Assembly: GCA_900770165.1 (NCBI GenBank) | Contig: CAAGJJ010000149.1 | Coordinates: forward strand, 1 to 8,642 | Direction: 5' to 3' | From: Clostridia bacterium | GTDB taxonomy: Bacteria > Bacillota > Clostridia > Oscillospirales > Acutalibacteraceae | DNA: 8,642 nt | In this document: piece after piece, positions 5,201 to 8,642 of the stretch | Layout: each line of letters opens with the position of its first letter | Numbering within the stretch: position 1 is the stretch's first letter | Made by a program: the position numbers and the translations under genes | Notes under the pieces: model-generated | The model's input: only the letters and a program-made list of their open reading frames with translations | What the model was told of the DNA's origin: nothing | Databases searched by the model: none

Positions 5201-6338
5201 GGTTTCAGATTTTAAAAATATGGATAATGTTAAGATAACTAAAGTGCGATCTTTAAATGACTATCATCATGCAAAAGATGCTTATCTTAATATAGTTGTA
5301 GGAAATGTATATTTTGAAAAATTCACTAACAATCCATTACAATGGCTAAAGAAGAATAGAAATGCTGAATATAGTCTTAATCAAATGTTTAATTATGACC
5401 TTATTAAGAATGATAAAGTTATATGGAAAAGAGGTAATGATGGAACACTAAGGGTTGTGTTAAAAAATATAAACAAGAGGGATATACAATATACACAACA
5501 AGTTATAACTAATAAAGGTGGACTGTTTAATCAACAGTTAGTATGTAAAGATGAGAATGCCAGTATGCCAGTAAAAAAGGGCCGAGATGTAAACATATAT
5601 GGAGGATACAAATCGATAACACCAGCATTTTTTACACTCATTGAATCAGAGGATAAAAAGGGTAACAAACAAAGAAGTATAGAGTCTGTACCTTTATTCA
5701 TGAAAAATCAGTTTTTAAATGATTCAAATAGTTGTATGGAATATTTTGAGAATGTGTATGGATTGAAGAATCCTAAGGTAGTGATATCACAGATACGAAA
5801 AAATACATATTTGATCATAGATGATTTTCCTGTTTTGCTTAGAGGCTCTACAGGAAAGCAGTTAATATTACAATGTGCTGTACAGTTAATGGTATCACAA
5901 GAACAAGAAAGATATTTGAAGAAACTTGAGAAATATATCCAAAAGAATTCTCAAAGGAAGGATAAGAAACAAAATCTTCCAATTACAGAGTATGATGGTT
6001 TAACACAGGAGAGCAATATAAGAATTTACGATACGTTTATTGATAAATTAACTAATACAATATATAGCAAAAGACCAGCTAATCCTGTTGATAAATTAAA
6101 AAACAAAAGAGAAATATTTGAACAATTATCAGTAGAATGTCAATGTATAGTTTTAAATGAAATATTACATTTGTTTCAATGTAAACCAATTGTTGCGGAT
6201 TTGAGTATTATAAAAGAAGCAAGTTCAACGGGATCAATTAAGAAAAATAAAATAATCTCATCAAGCAATAATGTAATAATGGTTAATCAGTCGGTTACTG
6301 GATTGTTTAAGCAGGAGACAGACCTGCTTAAGATATGA
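2280..6338 (+). CDS. cas9: Type II-A CRISPR endonuclease Cas9
   Basis: The 1352-aa RNA-guided DNA nuclease is full length for II-A Cas9 (SpCas9 has 1368 aa). RuvC-I is YYLGLDIGTESVGYAV with catalytic Asp16. An Arg-rich bridge helix follows at about 56-80 (ERRTFRSGRRRLQRR). A large REC lobe includes VPYYVGPL and ITPWNF (499-502), both typical of II-A. RuvC-II has FVEVARG with Glu784. The HNH domain has YDRDHIYPQS with Asp864 and His865, plus Asn888 at the same 23-residue spacing as in SpCas9. RuvC-III has YHHAKDAY with His997 and Asp1000. The PAM-interacting domain runs from about 1086 (YGGY at 1107-1110) to the end, closing with NQSVTGLF. All nuclease residues are present, so both strands should be cut. 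By ungapped alignment to that motif, the SpCas9 PAM arginines 1333 and 1335 fall on Ile1320 and Lys1322, so an NGG PAM is unlikely. GAGG at 2270-2273 lies 6 nt before the ATG; Met3 is an alternative start. The stop overlaps the cas1 start as ATGA. Confidence 0.98.
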   Translation: MKMKSRREQDYYLGLDIGTESVGYAVTDENYNILKFNGKNMWGSRLFDEAQTAAERRTFRSGRRRLQRRAWRIQLLQELFSEEISKVDQSFFVKMKESPLILTDKTNGQKYTLFNDDDYSDIDYYSEFPTIYHLRKALLVEDRKFDVRLLYLAVHHIVKHRGHFLFQGSVNNATSFHSVFDNLKICLRDEFEIELECHSEEKIAEILKDKKKSKRDKCNEIFNELNTDKSNKQIKSIVTLISGMKAKVADIFADESLLEIDKPSISFSESSYETLRVELEDVLGERCGVIDIIKCVYDWAILADILDDGEINGKSYLSIAKVNLYDKHKEDLRILKQLFKENHKVYKEFFVDEGKSNYCAYVGFVNSNGNKKNIKRCNREDFIKNLKGQLGKIEKTVSNQSEYEFIEQEIQADTILPIQVSKDNGVIPYQVQEIELKDILAKAEKYMPFLSVKDADGLSVSDKIVKIFEFRVPYYVGPLNSYNNTNSWMVRKSDGKITPWNFDNKVDKDASAEKFIRKMTNKCTYLIGEDVLPKHALLYEEFNVLNELNNVKIGANKMNVELKKDIIENLFKKKKKVTGRNLREYLKSEGLINDDEEITGFDINFKSSMSSYLDFKKILGDKIDNYSVKMMVEQIILWITVYGDEISILKRVIRKQYDDNQISDEEIKKVSRLKYQGWGRLSRKFLGEIEGADKETGGIRTIIGTLRDTQDNLMQLLGQKYTFSETIENINNKNMKEISTISYKDIVEDIVASPSIKRAVWQVILISEEIRKIMGKEPAKIFVEVARGAGEKKRTVSRKDRLISLYESCKDESKDWKKELEQRPEDDFQSIKLYLYYTQMGRCMYSGEPIDLSRLSDANVYDRDHIYPQSKTKDDSLDNLVLVKRELNAKKSNGMISTDIQNKMHSFWKELLNKGFISQEKYYRLMRKDTLTDEELAGFINRQLVEARQSSKIVIGLFNRMYPDSKVAYVKANLVSDFKNMDNVKITKVRSLNDYHHAKDAYLNIVVGNVYFEKFTNNPLQWLKKNRNAEYSLNQMFNYDLIKNDKVIWKRGNDGTLRVVLKNINKRDIQYTQQVITNKGGLFNQQLVCKDENASMPVKKGRDVNIYGGYKSITPAFFTLIESEDKKGNKQRSIESVPLFMKNQFLNDSNSCMEYFENVYGLKNPKVVISQIRKNTYLIIDDFPVLLRGSTGKQLILQCAVQLMVSQEQERYLKKLEKYIQKNSQRKDKKQNLPITEYDGLTQESNIRIYDTFIDKLTNTIYSKRPANPVDKLKNKREIFEQLSVECQCIVLNEILHLFQCKPIVADLSIIKEASSTGSIKKNKIISSSNNVIMVNQSVTGLFKQETDLLKI
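6307..6331 (+). other. Perfect 9-bp hairpin at the cas9 end, before cas1
   Basis: TTAAGCAGG (6307-6315) and CCTGCTTAA (6323-6331) form a perfect 9-bp stem with a 7-nt loop (AGACAGA), ending 3 nt before the cas1 ATG. The left arm and loop contain AGGAG (6313-6317), the only Shine-Dalgarno-like sequence for cas1, at 17 nt by linear distance. No T-run follows, so it is not a terminator. It may hide or reposition the cas1 ribosome-binding site, or be an mRNA processing site. It lies inside codons for the cas9 C-terminus. Confidence 0.55.
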
Positions 6339-7207
6339 GCTGGCGTATAGTGGTCATATCTAATAGTGCTAAGCTTGAGTACAAAATGGATTACATGATA
6401 GTCAGACAGTCAGAGATAACTAAGATACATTTGAGCGAAATATCAATGCTTATAGTAGAATCAACAGCTGTATCTCTGACTGCCGGGCTTCTTAGTGAAC
6501 TTACTAAGAGAAAAATAAAAGTTATATTTTGTGATGAAAAAAGAAATCCGTCATCAGAATTAGTAAGCTACTATGGAAGTCATGATACAAGTGCAAAAGT
6601 AAGGCAGCAGGTTGGGTGGACTGCTGAAATTAAGAAAATGATGTGGACAGAAATAGTCTCAGAAAAAATTAGAAATCAACAAAGATTTTTAGAAGATTTA
6701 GGTAAAAAAGAAAATGTAATGCTTACTGAATATTTAAAGGAGATTCAGCCAGGAGATACAACTAATCGAGAAGGACATGCTGCAAAGGTATATTTTAACG
6801 CAGTGTTTGGCATGGATTTTTCAAGGAGTTTAGATATACCTATTAATGCAGCATTGAATTATGGATATGGGATAATATTATCAACCTTTAACAGAGAAAT
6901 AGTATCTAATGGTTATATTACACAGTTAGGATTGTTTCACGATAATATGTTTAATCAGTTTAATCTCGGATCAGACTTAATGGAGCCATTCAGAATACTT
7001 GTTGATAGAAAAGTATATGAAATGAAACCAGAAAAGTTTGAGAAAGAAGAAAAGTTACAACTTGTCAATATACTTAATCAGGAGGTTACAATTGATGGGA
7101 AAAGAAACTATGTTGTAAATGCAATAAAAATATATTGTAAAAGTGTATTTGATGCTATTAATGATAATGATGTGTCTTTAATAAGGTTTTATTCGAATGA
7201 GTTATAG
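6335..7207 (+). CDS. cas1: CRISPR integrase Cas1 (type II-A)
   Basis: This 290-aa protein is the metal-dependent integrase that, with Cas2, inserts new spacers at the leader end of the array. The N-terminal half is the beta domain opening SWRIVVISNSAKLEY and containing IHLSEI and VIFCDEKRNP, all usual for type II Cas1. The helical catalytic half carries the metal ligands: Glu146 in NREGHAAKVYF, His202 in GLFHDNMFNQFN, and Glu217 in DLMEPFR, with Asp214 nearby. SRSLDIPINAALNYGYGIIL (164-183) is the conserved core stretch. Length is normal and nothing is missing. The ATG overlaps the cas9 stop by 4 nt, so translation is probably coupled to cas9, subject to the hairpin just upstream. It overlaps cas2 by 11 nt. 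Confidence 0.98.
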   Translation: MSWRIVVISNSAKLEYKMDYMIVRQSEITKIHLSEISMLIVESTAVSLTAGLLSELTKRKIKVIFCDEKRNPSSELVSYYGSHDTSAKVRQQVGWTAEIKKMMWTEIVSEKIRNQQRFLEDLGKKENVMLTEYLKEIQPGDTTNREGHAAKVYFNAVFGMDFSRSLDIPINAALNYGYGIILSTFNREIVSNGYITQLGLFHDNMFNQFNLGSDLMEPFRILVDRKVYEMKPEKFEKEEKLQLVNILNQEVTIDGKRNYVVNAIKIYCKSVFDAINDNDVSLIRFYSNEL

Positions 7208-7517
7208 ATATATGAGAGTAATAGTAATGTTTGATTTACCTGTCTTATCATCATCTCAGATAAGAGAATATAATAAATTTAGGAAATTTTTAATTAAGAG
7301 CGGTTTCCTGATGATGCAAGAATCTATATACTGCAAGCTAGCTTTGAATGCTACTGTTGTTGATGGAATTGTCTCTAATGTAAAGAAAAATAAGCCACCG
7401 CAGGGATTGGTACAGATATTAACGCTTACAGAGAAACAATATTCAAAAATGGAGATAATAGTAGGAGAAAATACTAATTCTACATTGGATGATGATAGGA
7501 GGTTAATAGTATTGTGA
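7197..7517 (+). CDS. cas2: CRISPR adaptation protein Cas2 (type II-A)
   Basis: The 106-aa ferredoxin-fold protein dimerises and bridges two Cas1 dimers in the adaptation complex. The start MSYRYMRVIVMFDLP is the type II-A signature, with Asp13 at the end of the first beta strand. NKFRKFLIKSGFLMMQESIYCKL and ILTLTEKQY follow the family order. The C-terminus (DDDRRLIVL) is slightly shorter than in S. pyogenes Cas2, but the core looks whole. The start overlaps the end of cas1 by 11 nt, with a weak AAGG about 10 nt upstream, so translation is probably coupled. The stop overlaps the csn2 GTG. Confidence 0.97.
   Translation: MSYRYMRVIVMFDLPVLSSSQIREYNKFRKFLIKSGFLMMQESIYCKLALNATVVDGIVSNVKKNKPPQGLVQILTLTEKQYSKMEIIVGENTNSTLDDDRRLIVL
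7497..7502 (+). promoter_or_regulatory. Strong ribosome-binding site of csn2
   Basis: A perfect AGGAGG inside the cas2 C-terminus lies 11 nt before GTG 7514. No ATG start near it is in frame, so it supports the GTG start. Spacing is on the long side. Confidence 0.75.
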
Positions 7518-8194
7518 AGATTGTAAAAGAACAATTTGAATGCCCAATAGAATTAGAAGAAGGAAAGATTGCTGTTTTAATATTAGAGAAACAGGAGAAG
7601 TTCACAGATTTTGTCAGAGAATTGAAAGAACAACTTTCAGATAATGATTTAGGCTGGATTTTATCAGATAATGGAGAAATATTACCATTTTCAAAAAATT
7701 TAGAATTGATAATTGATCCATTTGCCACAGACCTTAATCAAAAAAGAATTTTAACAAAGCTTTATTCTGTTATGGGAAAAAGTGTAGTTGAGAGCGAAAT
7801 GATGAATGAGTGGAGAATACTATACTCATCTATGTTGAGTATGGTATCTAATGTAATGGATAATATGCCGTATATATTGCAATGTAATCAAGAAGGTAAT
7901 GTTACAGACCTTTTTAAACAGTTAGATGTTAAATTCGAGACTAATCCTGAGAATTTATTGGAAAAACTTATTGATTACATATGTGTAATTAGTGAAGTGT
8001 TTGGTAAGAAAGTATTTGTTTTAGTCAATATGAAATCATATTTTACAAAAGATGAATTAAAGATGCTGTATAAGAAAATGTTTTATGAGAAAATATACTT
8101 ATTGTTAATTGAAAACTACGATAATAATGATATTATTGAGGCGGAAAGAGTAACTATTATAGATAAAGATATGTGTGTTATCAATAAAAGTTAG
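7514..8194 (+). CDS. csn2: Adaptation protein Csn2 (type II-A marker)
   Basis: The 226-aa protein is the subtype II-A hallmark. Csn2 forms a tetrameric ring that binds free double-stranded DNA ends and joins Cas1-Cas2 and Cas9 during spacer selection. The match rests on overall layout and on the C-terminal segment KKVFVLVNMKSYFTKDEL followed by IYLLLIENYDNND, which parallels the KKLLIFVNSGAFLTKDEV and LFLEPRE regions of S. pyogenes Csn2. The N-terminal part (PIELEEGKIAVLILE, then DNGEILPFSKNLELIIDPF) also fits. The length is close to the short Csn2 class (about 220 aa) rather than the long class of about 350 aa. Translation starts at GTG, overlapping the cas2 stop as GTGA. It is the last cas gene; the array leader follows directly with no visible terminator, so read-through into the array is possible. 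Confidence 0.95.
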   Translation: MKIVKEQFECPIELEEGKIAVLILEKQEKFTDFVRELKEQLSDNDLGWILSDNGEILPFSKNLELIIDPFATDLNQKRILTKLYSVMGKSVVESEMMNEWRILYSSMLSMVSNVMDNMPYILQCNQEGNVTDLFKQLDVKFETNPENLLEKLIDYICVISEVFGKKVFVLVNMKSYFTKDELKMLYKKMFYEKIYLLLIENYDNNDIIEAERVTIIDKDMCVINKS

Positions 8195-8267
8195 AATAAA
8201 AACATTATCATGTGAATGTACCCATGTTATGTAGGAACATGTTTGCTCGGTGAGAATCGGATTTGAG
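8195..8267 (+). promoter_or_regulatory. CRISPR leader with ATTTGAG anchoring sequence
   Basis: This 73-bp AT-rich spacer between csn2 and the first repeat is the only leader-like sequence. It ends in ATTTGAG (8261-8267) directly against repeat 1, identical to the leader-anchoring sequence that directs Cas1-Cas2 integration in studied streptococcal II-A systems. An inverted repeat CATGTT (8223-8228) / AACATG (8236-8241) with a 7-nt spacer lies in the middle. New spacers should therefore enter at 8268. Confidence 0.88.
8205..8233 (+). promoter_or_regulatory. Possible pre-crRNA promoter in the leader
   Basis: TTATCA (8205-8210), 17 bp, TATGTA (8228-8233), preceded by TGT in extended -10 fashion. 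Both boxes are poor matches. Transcription would begin near 8240, inside the leader. Read-through from the cas operon is an alternative source of array transcript. Confidence 0.3.
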
Positions 8268-8642
8268 GTTTGAGAGTAGTGTAAATTCATATGATAGTCA
8301 AACTGTAAAAATTTACAGAGATAACGCAACAATGTTTGAGAGTAGTGTAAATTCATATGATAGTCAAACTAATGAATTTAGCTTGTTGTATGTCTTAGTG
8401 TTTGAGAGTAGTGTAAATTCATATGATAGTCAAACGCAAGATATGTACTGCCTGTCCGATGTAGGGTTTGAGAGTAGTGTAAATTCATATGATAGTCAAA
8501 CGTTTTTGTTGCCGGTTGCGAGCTTGTTTGAGTTTGAGAGTAGTGTAAATTCATATGATAGTCAAACGAGTTGTAAGTCAGACGATATACGACCCTTGTT
8601 TGAGAGTAGTGTAAATTCATATGATAGTCAAACTTGCCTGCA
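8268..8642 (+). CRISPR. Type II-A CRISPR array, six repeats, open at the right edge
   Basis: Six identical 36-bp repeats lie at 8268-8303, 8334-8369, 8400-8435, 8466-8501, 8532-8567 and 8598-8633, an exact 66-bp period. Five complete spacers of exactly 30 nt sit between them (8304-8333, 8370-8399, 8436-8465, 8502-8531, 8568-8597), and a sixth begins at 8634 and is cut by the window end. The repeat begins GTTTGAGAG and ends GTCAAAC, so it has 6-bp terminal inverted ends, and it carries an internal palindrome TCATATGA. The sense direction agrees with the tracrRNA anti-repeat and with the leader on the left. No repeat shows a mutation, as expected near the leader end of an active array. Spacers are all different and match nothing else in this window by eye. 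Total array length is unknown. Confidence 0.99.

Noticed and set aside
6307..6331. Cas9-cas1 hairpin as a transcription terminator
   Set aside because: No T-run follows the stem and it sits inside the cas9 coding end of an overlapping operon.
7256..7728. Minus-strand ORFs antisense to cas2 and csn2
   Set aside because: They overlap clear cas genes and have low-complexity translations without ribosome-binding sites.
8105..8620. Minus-strand ORFs repeating the peptide MNLHYSQT
   Set aside because: They are translations through the CRISPR repeats, possible only because the 66-bp period is a multiple of three; no ribosome-binding site or family.

Overview
The window is AT-rich with AT-rich codon use. 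It looks like chromosomal DNA from a Clostridia-type Firmicute, plausibly a Lachnospiraceae gut commensal. That placement rests on base composition, Shine-Dalgarno-led genes and the type of Cas proteins; no marker gene fixes the taxon.

Layout. Positions 1-900 are a housekeeping or accessory flank. It holds a ~92-bp promoter/start-codon module present as two direct copies (1-94 and 834-925), a 55-aa membrane peptide gene behind the first copy, a two-way terminator, and a MIF/tautomerase-family gene on the minus strand with its own extended -10 promoter. A GC-richer unexplained patch (720-830) precedes the second module copy. That copy lies upstream of a WYL-domain HTH regulator (1037-2026).

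Positions 2101-8642 are a complete type II-A CRISPR-Cas locus: tracrRNA (minus strand), then cas9 - cas1 - cas2 - csn2 (plus strand, all overlapping), a short leader ending in ATTTGAG, and an array of six identical 36-bp repeats with five 30-nt spacers that runs off the right edge. Cas9 (1352 aa) keeps all RuvC and HNH catalytic residues. Cas1 keeps its metal-binding triad.

How it works together. Csn2, Cas1, Cas2 and Cas9 acquire 30-nt spacers at the leader end. The array transcript pairs with tracrRNA through an unusually perfect 26-bp upper duplex. Host RNase III would process the hybrid, and Cas9 with the dual RNA cuts targets.

The architecture itself is a known one, and I do not see a wholly new system. 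The most interesting local features are: (i) the tracrRNA and cas9 promoters appear to face each other and overlap, with the likely cas9 promoter inside the anti-repeat; (ii) both PAM-reading arginines of SpCas9 appear to be replaced; (iii) a perfect 9-bp hairpin sits at the end of cas9, directly before the cas1 start; (iv) the duplicated promoter module flanks the MIF gene; (v) a WYL regulator shares a terminator with the tracrRNA.
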